Below are positions 22,192 to 31,618 of a DNA stretch of 64,000 nucleotides, piece after piece. Each line of letters starts with the position of its first letter. Within the stretch, counting starts at the first letter, position 1. Origin of the DNA: Oceanobacillus jeddahensis (GTDB lineage Bacteria; Bacillota; Bacilli; Bacillales; Amphibacillaceae); contig NZ_CCDM010000002.1 in the NCBI RefSeq assembly GCF_000750635.1, positions 992,001 through 1,056,000 on the forward strand, given 5' to 3'. Below the pieces are notes generated by a model. The model was not told the origin of the DNA. It searched no databases and worked only from the letters and a program-made list of their open reading frames with translations. Made by a program: the position numbers and the translations under genes.

Positions 22192-24263
22192 GTGTCAAAT
22201 ACATGTTGCAGTTCAAATAAAAAAGAAAATATTACATCTGCGTTGGACCAAAAAGATCCTGATCAGACAGACGTTTGTTGCAGTCAGGAGGCTGAGGAAA
22301 ATGCAGGATGCTGCAGTAAAACGCAAGATAAAAAAACAGATGAAACCGCATTTGCAGAAGGGGAAACCACAACATACCGTATACAGGGTATGGACTGCCC
22401 ATCCTGTGCTTCAACAATTGAGAAAGCTTTAAACAAGTTAAAGGATATCCAAGGAGCCAAAGTGAATTATAATACGGCTAAATTACAAGTGGCAGGTGAT
22501 CTAGGGGTTTCCTCGGATTTTATCGTAAAGGAAGTGGAAAAACTCGGTTTTGCTGTGGAACCGATTCTATCCAACAAACATAGGAGAACTTACGATGTAG
22601 AAGGAATGGATTGCGGCAGCTGCGCCCAAAGCATTGAAAAACATTTAAATGCAATGTCATCCGTTCATCATGTAAATGTTCATTTTTCAACGGGGAAAAT
22701 GACGGTAGACCATGAAAATAGTGTCGATGAGATTATAAAAGAGGTATCAAAAATAGGCTATTCAGCTTCTTTGCATACCAAACAGAGTATACAAGATGAA
22801 TTAAAAAGTACTAAGAAACAAGGTTATGAGCTTATTACGTTTTCCGGAATTTTAATTTTACTTGGATTTATCGGTTCTTATAATGGTGTATCTCCACTGT
22901 TATCAACGATATTATACGCTGTTGCTATGGTTATCAGCGGGTATAAGCCAGTCAAAAGTGCTTTTTACGCTATCAAGAGCCGATCTTTAGATATGAATGT
23001 ATTAATGTCAGCCGCCGCTATTGGAGCTGCACTGATTGGAGAATGGTTTGAAGGGGCAACTGTCGTCTGGCTGTTTGCTCTTGGCAATGTGCTTCAAAAT
23101 CGTTCTATCGAACAGACGAGAAAGTCTATCAGTAACTTAATGGAATTGGCACCATCCGAGGCTGGGGAGATTGGGTTTATAAAGGTCTTACATTATTAGT
23201 CGTTGCCTGCCCATGTGCACTCGTTATATCAACACCTGTAGCCATTGTTTCTGCTATTGGTAATGCAGCAAAAAACGGCGTTCTTATCAAAGGTGGCACT
23301 TTCTTGGAAAAGGCTGGCGTTATTAATGCGATTGCATTCGATAAAACCGGCACATTAACAGAAGGAAAGCCGAAAGTTTCTGAAATCACCCCATTCACAA
23401 CGACAGAGCAGGAATTACTTTCGATTGTCTATACGTTAGAAGAGTATTCTACGCATCCGATAGCAAAAACCATTGTTCATTATGCGAAAGAACACGGTAT
23501 TCCATTGAAAATAGGAGAAGCCTTTAAAAATATTACTGGGAAAGGTGTTCAGGCAAGCATTGACGGTGAAATTTATTATGGCGGTAATCTCAAATTATTT
23601 GAAGATATACATGCTGATTTGAACCATCATGTAAAAGCTTCTGTTAAAAAAATGCAAGGAGAAGGAAAAACGGTTATCATTATCGGAACAGAATCAGAAA
23701 TTACCGGAATTATTTCTGTGGCTGATACCATCCGTACAACAACTGCTAAAGCGTTAGAAGGTTTAAAACGAACAGGGGTCAAACAGTTGGTTATGTTAAC
23801 CGGAGATAATGAAGGAACAGCAAAAATGATTGCCAAAGATACCAATGTGAACCGGTATTTTTCAGAACTATTACCGGAGGATAAAGTAGACGCCATTAAG
23901 CAATTACAAAACGAGGGTAACAAGGTAGCCATGGTTGGCGATGGAATCAATGATGCGCCTGCGCTCGCTACCTCGGATTTAGGCATTGCCATGGGCGGTG
24001 CAGGTACAGATACGGCAATGGAAACAGCAGATATTGTTTTAATGGCTGATAACCTGGAAAAATTACCACATACAGTAAAATTGAGCAGAAAAGCATTAAC
24101 TATTATTAAACAAAATATCTGGTTCTCTTTACTTATTAAGCTTGTAGCACTGACATTAATAATTCCGGAGTGGCTGACACTTTGGATGGCCGTCCTAAGT
24201 GATACAGGAGCAGCAGTAATTGTTATTTTAAATGCACTGCGTCTTTTAAAAATCAAAGACTAG
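22192..24263 (+). pseudogene. cadA-like P1B-ATPase with internal deletion and frameshift
   Basis: The 5' part (22192-23199) encodes a Cys-pair-rich leader (CCSS, CCSQ, CCSK), two HMA domains (GMDCPSCAS and GMDCGSCAQ) and the first membrane helices up to LMELAPSEA. In another frame from about 23163, WGDWVYKGLTLLVVACPCALV continues through DKTGTLTEG and GDGINDAPAL to the end. Compared with the intact CadA at 37455, about 137 residues are missing at one joint near 23160. These include the actuator domain with TGES and the helices before CPC. Without TGES the pump cannot cycle, so it should be inactive. Confidence 0.85.
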
Positions 24264-24269
24264 TTGATA

Positions 24270-24322
24270 GAGAGTTGCCCATTTGGAACGCATTTCCCTA
24301 AATAGGGCAGCTCTCGATTTTT
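24270..24322 (+). terminator. Terminator after the cadA-like gene
   Basis: GAGAGTTGCCC pairs with GGGCAGCTCTC, followed by GATTTTT. Confidence 0.8.
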
Positions 24323-24480
24323 ATCTGCCTTAAAAATATGGAACTGTTATATCCAGAGTGTAAAGGAGGAACTATTGAGTGGGTTGTTGTTAGTTCTCTG
24401 CCATTAGACAACCTAGAAAATTAACTGCAGGAGATTTTAAAGAATGGTAGAGGACTCGATAGACATAAGGAGGATTAACA

Positions 24481-25185
24481 ATGGATGAAATTAATATATT
24501 TATAGCATTTGGAGCCGGGTTTTTATCATTTATTTCACCTTGCTGTTTACCGCTATATCCAGTATTTTTATCTTATATTACTGGAATGAGCGTTAATGAA
24601 TTGCAAGATGAGGATAAGAAAATCAATAAAAAAGCTATGCTACATACTATTTTCTTTTTAATCGGTTTTTCCAGTATTTTTATTATGATAGGTTTTACGA
24701 CATCCGCTATTTCTGAATTTCTTTTAAACTATCAAGATACAATAAGACAAATTGGAGCTATTTTAATTATTTTCTTCGGACTTGTAATTGTAGGAATACT
24801 CCATTTTGATTTTTTAATGAAAGATAAAAAGATTACGTTTAAAAATAGACCAAGTGGTTTTTTTGGTTCATTTATTATAGGGATGGCATTTTCATTAGGC
24901 TGGACTCCATGTACAGGTCCTATATTGGCAATTGTACTATCGTTAGCTGTGTCCAATCCAGAGGTTGGTATGCTCATGATGATTAGTTATATCTTAGGTT
25001 TTTCTATTCCATTTTTTATTCTTTCTATTTTTATTGGCAAGTTAAAATGGATTAGAAAGTATAGTGCGCGAATTGTAAAAATTGGCGGTTACGTCATGAT
25101 TTTCATGGGAGTAGCCCTATTCTTTGATTGGTTAACAAAACTCACAGCCTTTTTGGCAGGATGGTTTGGATTTTATGGATTCTAG
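24481..25185 (+). CDS. ccdA: CcdA thiol-disulfide electron carrier, copy 1
   Basis: A 234-residue six-helix membrane protein of the CcdA/DsbD-beta family. Redox cysteines are Cys21 (with an extra Cys22) in FISPCCLPLYP and Cys144 in GWTPCTGP. It carries reducing equivalents from cytosolic thioredoxin to outside proteins such as ResA for cytochrome c maturation. The copy at 45083 has CT in place of the CC pair. ATG 24481 follows AAGGAGGATTAAC. Two Sco genes and a FixH/YtkA-like gene follow on the same strand. Confidence 0.92.
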   Translation: MDEINIFIAFGAGFLSFISPCCLPLYPVFLSYITGMSVNELQDEDKKINKKAMLHTIFFLIGFSSIFIMIGFTTSAISEFLLNYQDTIRQIGAILIIFFGLVIVGILHFDFLMKDKKITFKNRPSGFFGSFIIGMAFSLGWTPCTGPILAIVLSLAVSNPEVGMLMMISYILGFSIPFFILSIFIGKLKWIRKYSARIVKIGGYVMIFMGVALFFDWLTKLTAFLAGWFGFYGF

Positions 25186-25326
25186 GCATTTTCCATTTTA
25201 TTATGACCAGATCTAGTTTTGCTTCACCAAAGAATTTAATCAATATTTTGCCTAAATTAATCTGCCACAAAACAATTGCATCATGTTATATAAACTTTAC
25301 TAATTTATTTAAAGGAATGAATCTTA

Positions 25327-25896
25327 ATGAAACGATCATTGTTTTTATTACTCATACTAACGTTTTTGCTCGCTGCTTGTGGAAAAGAAATTGAAACAAA
25401 TATGGATGAAGAAGTTGAAAACTTTGAATTTATAACGCAAGATAACCAGACACTTTCTTTAGAAGATTTAAAAGGAAGCTGGTGGGTTGCCGATTTTATT
25501 TTTACAAATTGTACCACTGTTTGCTTGCCTATGACATCCAATATGGCTGAGCTTCAACGGAAAATGAAAGAAGAAGATATTAATGCCAGCCTTGTGTCTT
25601 TCACAGTTGATCCAGATATTGATACTCCGGAAGTACTAAAAGCATATGCATCCTCCTATGGAGCTGATTTTAGTAATTGGACATTTTTAACCGGTTATGC
25701 TCCTGAGACCATCAAAGGGTTTTCGGTTAATTCTTTTCGCTCTATTGTAGAGCCGCCACCGGAAGACTCTAATCAAGTAACGCATGGTACCAGCTTCTAC
25801 CTGATTGACCCGGAAGGAAAGATTATAAAACGATACAGTGGTGTAGATTCACAGTCCATAGAAGAGATAATTGACGATCTTAAAATTGTAAATTAG
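25327..25896 (+). CDS. Sco1/SenC-family copper/redox lipoprotein, copy 1
   Basis: A 189-residue lipoprotein. The signal ends at LLAAC with Cys18 as the lipidated residue. The thioredoxin-like domain has the Sco copper site Cys62-TTV-Cys66 (FTNCTTVCLPM) and a distal His153 (VTHGTSFYLID). Sco proteins deliver copper to the CuA centre of cytochrome oxidase or act as thiol reductases. A close paralogue is at 26198. ATG 25327 follows AAAGGAATG. Confidence 0.92.
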   Translation: MKRSLFLLLILTFLLAACGKEIETNMDEEVENFEFITQDNQTLSLEDLKGSWWVADFIFTNCTTVCLPMTSNMAELQRKMKEEDINASLVSFTVDPDIDTPEVLKAYASSYGADFSNWTFLTGYAPETIKGFSVNSFRSIVEPPPEDSNQVTHGTSFYLIDPEGKIIKRYSGVDSQSIEEIIDDLKIVN

Positions 25897-26197
25897 TTAC
25901 CATATCTTGTCCGGGTTAATAGAAGTATAAGACAAGCGGGCACATTACAAATCTACACATTTTCTACAAAATTAAATGCTATGCTTTAATAAGTTGAATG
26001 TATTCAATAGAAAAATAAATGAAAGTAAGTAAAGGTTATAGAAGATAAAAATAAAACGATATATATAGTAAATATTATTTCTAATAAACTAAGCTAAATG
26101 AGAACAGTATTATAAGCTTATACATAATAATACTAAAAAACTAATTATAGAATTTTCACCTTTTAAAGGTAATTCAGTGCATTGGAGGAAATAATAA
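25897..26197. other. 301-base gap between the two Sco genes
   Basis: AT-rich sequence with no supported gene. A GGAGGAAATAATAA site directly before 26198 belongs to the second Sco gene. Confidence 0.5.
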
Positions 26198-26767
26198 GTG
26201 AAACATATTAAATGGTGTCTATTAATATTCACCGTATTTCTTGCTGCTTGCGGTAATAATGAAATTGAGACAAATATGTCAGAAAATGTTGCGGATTTTG
26301 AATTTACCACTCAAGATAATGAAAAATTGGGCTTAAATGATCTAGAGGGGAAGTGGTGGATTGCTGATTTTATCTTTACAAACTGTACAACAGTATGTTT
26401 GCCTATGACTTCAAATATGTCACAATTACAAGACTTACTGCAAGAAGAAGGAATGGATGTTCAATTAATTTCTTTTACAGTAGATCCTGAAAATGATTCT
26501 CCTGAAGTGCTGAAAAAATATGCAGAATCAAACGGTGCCGAGTTAAGTAACTGGTCTTATTTAACTGGTTATGATTATGAAACGATTAAAGAATTTTCGG
26601 AAGGCTCATTCCGTTCTGAACTTCATGAAGATCCTGGTTCAGATCAAATAACACATGGAATTAGATTCTTTTTGGTAAGCCCTGAAGGTGAAGTTATCAA
26701 AAATTATTATGGTATTGATATGAATGAGGTAGAAACAATTATTGATGATTTAAAGAAAGTGCTATAG
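26198..26767 (+). CDS. Sco1/SenC-family copper/redox lipoprotein, copy 2
   Basis: A 189-residue paralogue of the 25327 product with lipobox LAAC (Cys18), the Cys64-TTV-Cys68 site and a late THGIRFFLVSPEG motif. The two proteins share ETNM...F(D/E)FxTQDN and SWYLTGY-type segments, indicating a local duplication followed by divergence. The GTG start at 26198 follows TTGGAGGAAATAATAA. The pair may serve different oxidases or separate copper-delivery and thiol-reduction roles, which is inference. Confidence 0.9.
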   Translation: MKHIKWCLLIFTVFLAACGNNEIETNMSENVADFEFTTQDNEKLGLNDLEGKWWIADFIFTNCTTVCLPMTSNMSQLQDLLQEEGMDVQLISFTVDPENDSPEVLKKYAESNGAELSNWSYLTGYDYETIKEFSEGSFRSELHEDPGSDQITHGIRFFLVSPEGEVIKNYYGIDMNEVETIIDDLKKVL

Positions 26768-26790
26768 ACAATCAAAGAGAGGATCGGCCT

Positions 26791-27117
26791 ATGATAAAGA
26801 AAAGATTACTTAAAATTCTTATTGTTATTATGGTTTTGGTTGTAATCGGCTTTATGATACCGAAAGAAACTAAACCATCTTCTGATACAAGAATTATACT
26901 GGAACATACGTATAAGACATATATTGCGCCAGGGTGTTTTGAACAGTCAAACCCAACAAATTTTCTTCAGGATTCCACCTTGGGAGAAGCTCAAAATTTA
27001 AACTATGATGCTCATGATTCATGTACGATTGACCGTTTAAAAAATGAAAAAGATTCGCTTATTATCAGCTTATTAAAAGACGTTGGAGTCTTAGATAAAA
27101 AATGGGATAATTGGTGA
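26791..27117 (+). CDS. Membrane-anchored protein of unknown function, 108 residues
   Basis: One N-terminal membrane segment (about 5-24) and an outside domain with two Cys (APGCFEQ and DSCTID), which could form a disulfide or bind metal. It lies 23 bases after the second Sco gene, in the same direction as a FixH/YtkA-like gene, so it probably shares the copper/redox operon. ATG 26791 follows AAGAGAGGATCGGCCT. No family is recognised. Confidence 0.6.
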   Translation: MIKKRLLKILIVIMVLVVIGFMIPKETKPSSDTRIILEHTYKTYIAPGCFEQSNPTNFLQDSTLGEAQNLNYDAHDSCTIDRLKNEKDSLIISLLKDVGVLDKKWDNW

Positions 27118-27161
27118 GTTACAATAAATATATATTTTAATAATAGAAAGTGGGTAAGTGT

Positions 27162-27575
27162 ATGACAAAAAAGATTTCCGTATTTTTATTGATTTTAGCA
27201 ATTTTTATTTTGACTGCGTGTAATGAAAATAGTGATGCAGAATCAGATGATCTTGATGAATTAGAAGAATTGAGCGTTGTATTTGAAGTACCCGAAACAG
27301 CAGAAGTCGGTGAAACGATTCTGCTTGAAGCAACAGTTACATATGGTGATGAAAAAGTAGAAGATGCTAATGATGTAAGTTTCGAATATTGGCTGGATGA
27401 AAATGAAGATAACAGTACCGAAATAGAATCTACAAATAACGGAGATGGTACATATACAGCTGAAATAACTTTAGAACAAGAAGGTGTATATTCCATTTAT
27501 GCACATACAACGGCTGAGGGACTTCATACAATGCCATTGAAGACTGTAGAGGCAGAAACAAGTGGTTCTGAATAA
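27162..27575 (+). CDS. FixH/YtkA-like lipoprotein
   Basis: A 137-residue lipoprotein with lipobox LTAC (Cys20), an acidic linker and a beta-sandwich of the YtkA/FixH type (about 45-130: FEVPETAEVGETILLEATVTYG, then FEYWLDENED and GTYTAEITLEQEGVYSIYAHTTAEGLH). Such proteins accompany Sco and CtaG in Bacillaceae and are thought to aid copper handling at oxidase assembly. The start at 27162 avoids an upstream GTG at 27150 that only lengthens the signal sequence. Confidence 0.75.
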   Translation: MTKKISVFLLILAIFILTACNENSDAESDDLDELEELSVVFEVPETAEVGETILLEATVTYGDEKVEDANDVSFEYWLDENEDNSTEIESTNNGDGTYTAEITLEQEGVYSIYAHTTAEGLHTMPLKTVEAETSGSE

Positions 27576-27651
27576 CATTTATTTACTATCAATGGCAATC
27601 TAATTATGATAATTAATTTAATAGCAAAATCAACAACTTTGGGCACTCGAA

Positions 27652-27692
27652 AAAGCGGGATAGGATTTTATCATCTTTATCCTGCTTTCTTT
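27652..27692. terminator. Terminator between convergent transcripts
   Basis: AAAGCGGGATA pairs with TATCCTGCTTT, and the minus side also carries A/T-rich flanks. It ends the ccdA-sco-fixH-like run. Confidence 0.65.
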
Positions 27693-27696
27693 CTGC

Positions 27697-27861
27697 TTAT
27701 TGGGTACGCTGTTTAAATATTAAAAGGCGTAAAGCGTTAAAGACAATAACCAGCATTGAACCTTCATGGAATAATATAGCTATCCCAACCCCTGCTAGAT
27801 AAAAAATCGTAGCTGGAATAAGTAATGGCTTTACTTCAGAGCTTATCCATAAATTTTGTTT
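27697..27861 (-). pseudogene. C-terminal tail of a heavy-metal P-type ATPase
   Basis: On the minus strand an open stretch with no start reads LLIPATIFYLAGVGIAIL, FHEGSMLVIVFNALRLLIF and KQRTQ before a stop. This matches the last two helices of ZntA/CadA-type pumps, whose conserved (W/F)HEGST(L)LVVLNALRLL motif is nearly intact. The remainder of the gene is absent. It is a decay remnant of a third pump, in opposite orientation to its neighbours. Confidence 0.7.
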
Positions 27862-28031
27862 AATATTAAACAATTATGTATATTAAAATTTCTATTGTTG
27901 TTGGTTGATCAAGATATCTTTTAATTAAAAAGAAGGACAAATAGTGTAGGTATTGATGATAATAAATAAAATGTATAATTAATCTTTGTTAATAATATAT
28001 AATATGGACAATGTTTTTTAGGAGCGATGGT

Positions 28032-28754
28032 ATGTCCATTGGGTGGATGATTGGAGCAATAGTTTCAGCTTTTGGTATTAGTATCGGCTGTGGGTTAGCT
28101 TGGGTATTGAAACATATTCAACGAGGATTTGCATTTATTTATGCATTGTGTATGGGAATGATAATAGGATTACTTTTTTTTGAAATGATTCCTGAGAGTA
28201 TGGAGTTAGGTGGTTGGATAACTTTCGTCATTGGTGTAGGAATAGGAGGGCTGTTATTTCAATACATTCATAAATTGATGGGAAAAATTACAATCATTAC
28301 AGATAATCATCAAAAAGACATTTTTGTTCGATCAGGTGTACTGTTAACCATCAGCATAGCTATTCATAACTTTCCAGTTGGCATTGCCCTTGGATCCACA
28401 GTAGGTACAGAGACTGAAAATATTATGCTAACCACACTGTTACTTCATAATATCCCTGAAGGAATTATTATTTTTACACCTTTACTGCTTGCTGGTTTTG
28501 GCATTTTTTCTTGGTTGCTATTCACAACATTAGTTAGCATTCCTATAGCGGCAGGATCATTATTAGGACAATTGTTTGAAATAGAATCTTCATATCTACT
28601 AGCTTTCATTTTAAATATTGCAATTTCAATTATTTTTATGGTTGCAGTAAAAGAGTTATCTGGAGAAGCAGTAAAGCATTCATCAGTTATATCATGTTTG
28701 GCTATTGGAGGATTAGGGTTAGGAATTATTTATCTATATTTGAATTTGATATAA
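28032..28754 (+). CDS. ZIP-family metal transporter
   Basis: A 240-residue membrane protein with about eight helices. The two metal-site helices are HNFPVGIALGS and HNIPEGIIIF, the ZIP family (ZupT/GufA branch) signature. A further GFLFFEMIPES-type helix is near residue 55. ZIP proteins import divalent metals such as zinc, iron or manganese, so the direction is opposite to the surrounding efflux genes. ATG 28032 follows TTAGGAGCGATGG; the longer reading from 28011 spans the ribosome site. Confidence 0.85.
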   Translation: MSIGWMIGAIVSAFGISIGCGLAWVLKHIQRGFAFIYALCMGMIIGLLFFEMIPESMELGGWITFVIGVGIGGLLFQYIHKLMGKITIITDNHQKDIFVRSGVLLTISIAIHNFPVGIALGSTVGTETENIMLTTLLLHNIPEGIIIFTPLLLAGFGIFSWLLFTTLVSIPIAAGSLLGQLFEIESSYLLAFILNIAISIIFMVAVKELSGEAVKHSSVISCLAIGGLGLGIIYLYLNLI

Positions 28755-28796
28755 GCGTCAAACTAAACTCAAAATCGTTTATTTCCTGATTTTTAT

Positions 28797-28832
28797 AAAA
28801 CCACTGATATGTTAAATACATCAGTGGTTTTT
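28797..28832 (+). terminator. Terminator after the ZIP gene
   Basis: AAAACCACTGAT pairs with ATCAGTGGTTTT followed by T. Confidence 0.85.
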
Positions 28833-29319
28833 AATTTTCTTAGACTTTAAAGATAATAGGAAAATGATATGGGCTGTAAAGGAAATAAACGTATAAGTCA
28901 ATTAGTTTATACTTTAAATCCATTAATCTACATACTTTCTACAAAAAAATAATTTATACTAACGTTGGAATATTTAAATAGGGAGTTTATGCAGGTAATC
29001 TAAATTCCTTATATTTGGCATGGGGTAAGATTTTTCACTAAAAGTCTTCTTGTATCTGTTGCTATATTTAATCCAGATATTTTAGGAAGCAGTATTAATA
29101 AGGAAAAATTTATACATATAATTTTTAAATCCATTTAGAATACTTGACTTTTTTTAATGTGAAAATGTCCTCTTAGATGTACATATTGGTAGGTAGTTGT
29201 GTTTATACTTTTGCGTTTTTCTATGATGACAATAATTATCCCATGGTTAATATCCTTGGAAGGATTCGAGTCTTTTATTCATTATCTTTATCTTAACTAG
29301 TATTCGAGGAGTGATATAA
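28833..29319. other. Gene-free stretch upstream of resA
   Basis: Nearly 490 bases of AT-rich sequence with no supported ORF or clear remnant. The resA leader with GAGGAGTGATATAA is at its end, and a promoter for the res operon must lie here, but none stands out. Confidence 0.45.
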
Positions 29320-29895
29320 GTGAGTTTAAATCAGAAAAGAAAAGTGAAGAGCAGTAGGAAAAGAAATCGGCTGATTTTTAGATCGATTATATTAATTATA
29401 CTAGTAGGAGCTGTGGTATTTGCACTTATTTCAAATTCTAAGGATGATAATATGGTATATCGGGTTGGAGATAAGGCTCCCGATTTTAAACTAACGCAAA
29501 TTAGTGAAAATAATCAATTGGAAACGGTTCAATTAAGTGATTTAGAAGGGAAGGGGGTTATGTTAAATTTTTGGGCCACTTGGTGTAAACCATGTGAAGA
29601 AGAAATGCCTTATATGCAAGAATTGTATCCAGAATATAAGGATAAAGGTGTTGAAATTGTAGCTGTTAGTTTAGATAGTACCGAACTAGTCGTTGATCGT
29701 TTTGTTGATAAATATGATTTAACGTTCCCTATTCCACATGATCAGGCCGGGGAAATAAGAGATTTATATAAAGTAGGACCATTACCAAGTACTTTTTTTA
29801 TAAATCCTGATGGGGAAATTGAAGAATATGTGAGTGGGGCATTAAGTTTAGAGAGCCTTGAAGGCTACTTACAGGATATTATGCCACAGGAATAA
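29320..29895 (+). CDS. resA: ResA-like thiol-disulfide oxidoreductase
   Basis: A 191-residue protein with one N-terminal membrane anchor (about 20-38) and an outside TlpA/ResA thioredoxin domain. The active site is Cys89-Lys-Pro-Cys92 in FWATWCKPCEEEMPYM, with cis-Pro at GPLPSTFFINP. ResA reduces the haem-binding CxxCH of apocytochrome c using electrons from CcdA. B. subtilis ResA has CEPC at this site. GTG 29320 follows GAGGAGTGATATAA. It is first of resA-B-C; a decayed paralogue lies at 44491. Confidence 0.9.
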   Translation: MSLNQKRKVKSSRKRNRLIFRSIILIILVGAVVFALISNSKDDNMVYRVGDKAPDFKLTQISENNQLETVQLSDLEGKGVMLNFWATWCKPCEEEMPYMQELYPEYKDKGVEIVAVSLDSTELVVDRFVDKYDLTFPIPHDQAGEIRDLYKVGPLPSTFFINPDGEIEEYVSGALSLESLEGYLQDIMPQE

Positions 29896-29926
29896 AAGAG
29901 TAAAATCTTGATTGTGAGGGAGCTTA

Positions 29927-31567
29927 ATGAAAAAAATAAAATGTGAATGTGGACATGTCAATCCAGAGGGAACAGTATTATGTGAAGCATGTGGTAAGCC
30001 AATTGACGAGAATCAACATATTGATGGTAATGAAGGAAAGAAGTTACTTAACATGCGTTATGACGGTATTGCACGTCGCTCTCAAACATATACGACGTCT
30101 ATTATTGATAAAATATGGAGTTTTTTTTCGTCTGTAAAAGTAGGGATTTGGTTAATTGTCATTGCTTTGCTTGCTTCAATACTTGGAACAATTTTTCCGC
30201 AAGCTCAATTCATACCACAAAATGCAGTATCACGTGATCCGGCTGTATATTATGAAGATCAATTCGGTATATTGGGTCTAATGTATTATCAGTTAGGCTT
30301 ATACGAGTTATATAGTTCCTGGTGGTATATGATATTGCTTGGACTTATAGGTATTTCATTAGTGATTTGTAGTTTGGATCGATTTGTACCTCTTTATAAG
30401 GCTCTGAAAAAACAGAAAGCAAAACGCCATGAAACTTTTTTAAGTAGACAACGATTATACAATGAAACAAAACACATTACACAAGAAGAGATAGAAAAAG
30501 TGAAGAAAGAATTGCGAAAACAGCGATATAAAGTCCGTGATGAAAATGGTCATATTTTAGCCGAGAAGGGGAGGTTCTCAAGATGGGGACCTTATGTCAA
30601 TCATATTGGTCTTATCATTATTTTACTTGCAGCGGTTTTACGTTTATCGCCTCTTCTTTACTTAGACGAATACATATGGGTTAGAGAAGGAGAACAAAAG
30701 GTTATTCCAGGTACAGACGGGGAGTACTACATTAAAAATCAAGATTTTATTATGGAAATGCATGATGAAAATGATGAACGATTTAAAGATGCAATTGAAA
30801 AAGAAGGTATGGTACCCAGTAATTATCAGACTGATGTTGTTATTTATAAAGATAATGATAATAATGTTCCTGGTGCAGAACCAGAGTTGGAACCAATATT
30901 AGAGAGTTCAATTCAAATGAATAACCCTGCTAAATTTGACGGATATACGCTGTATCAATCAGGCTATCAATTAAACGAGTTTACCAATATGGAGTTTAAG
31001 GTTTTTGAGTCAGATGATCCTGATGAAACCTCTTTGGGTTCTTTCACGATTGATTTAACAAATCCTGAATCAAATTACGTTTTGGAAAACGGATTTAAAG
31101 TTGACGTTGAACAATATTATCCAGACTATATTTTAAATGATGATGGAACACCAACCTCTGAAACAAATTATCCCAGAAATCCGGCTTTTGTTTTTTCAGT
31201 CTCTCCTCCTGATAGCGATTCTGCTGAAGTCAGTTTTATAGGTATAGGTATGAATATTGATGCAACAGGTGAAAATGACTACACGATTGGTTTACAAGAT
31301 TATGAATCGCATGATGTAAGTGGATTACAAGTGCGCAGAGATTATACTTTACCACTTTTTGGACTTGGTTCCGCTATATTTATGATAGGGGTTATTCAAG
31401 GGATGTATTGGCAACACAGAAGAATATGGATTCACGCTAAAGGAAACGGAATATTAATAGCTGCTCATACAAATAAAAACTGGTTTGGTATCAAAAAAGA
31501 TATTGAAAAATCTATTGAAAATACATCAATAAAAATGGTTGTTGATCAGAAAGAACTTGATAGATGA
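29927..31567 (+). CDS. resB: ResB cytochrome c maturation protein
   Basis: A 546-residue membrane protein. The N-terminus has a zinc-ribbon-like Cys6, Cys8, Cys19, Cys22 cluster that is usual in Bacillus ResB. It then has membrane helices near 75, 140 and 215, a large outside domain (about 245-465) and a final helix near 480. ResB with ResC forms the System II haem handling and ligation complex. The helix-loop organisation and the SSVKVGIWLIVIALLASILGTIFPQ start of the first helix are characteristic. ATG 29927 follows AGGGAGCTTA. Confidence 0.93.
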   Translation: MKKIKCECGHVNPEGTVLCEACGKPIDENQHIDGNEGKKLLNMRYDGIARRSQTYTTSIIDKIWSFFSSVKVGIWLIVIALLASILGTIFPQAQFIPQNAVSRDPAVYYEDQFGILGLMYYQLGLYELYSSWWYMILLGLIGISLVICSLDRFVPLYKALKKQKAKRHETFLSRQRLYNETKHITQEEIEKVKKELRKQRYKVRDENGHILAEKGRFSRWGPYVNHIGLIIILLAAVLRLSPLLYLDEYIWVREGEQKVIPGTDGEYYIKNQDFIMEMHDENDERFKDAIEKEGMVPSNYQTDVVIYKDNDNNVPGAEPELEPILESSIQMNNPAKFDGYTLYQSGYQLNEFTNMEFKVFESDDPDETSLGSFTIDLTNPESNYVLENGFKVDVEQYYPDYILNDDGTPTSETNYPRNPAFVFSVSPPDSDSAEVSFIGIGMNIDATGENDYTIGLQDYESHDVSGLQVRRDYTLPLFGLGSAIFMIGVIQGMYWQHRRIWIHAKGNGILIAAHTNKNWFGIKKDIEKSIENTSIKMVVDQKELDR

Positions 31568-31618
31568 ATCTTCATGCAAGAGAGCTGGATTTATTCATCA
31601 TAAGGAGGAGAACATATT

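Noticed and set aside
23627..24256. 209-residue minus-strand frame across the cadA-like gene
   Set aside because: It is the antisense shadow of the DKTGT-to-GDGIND half; no ribosome site or homology.
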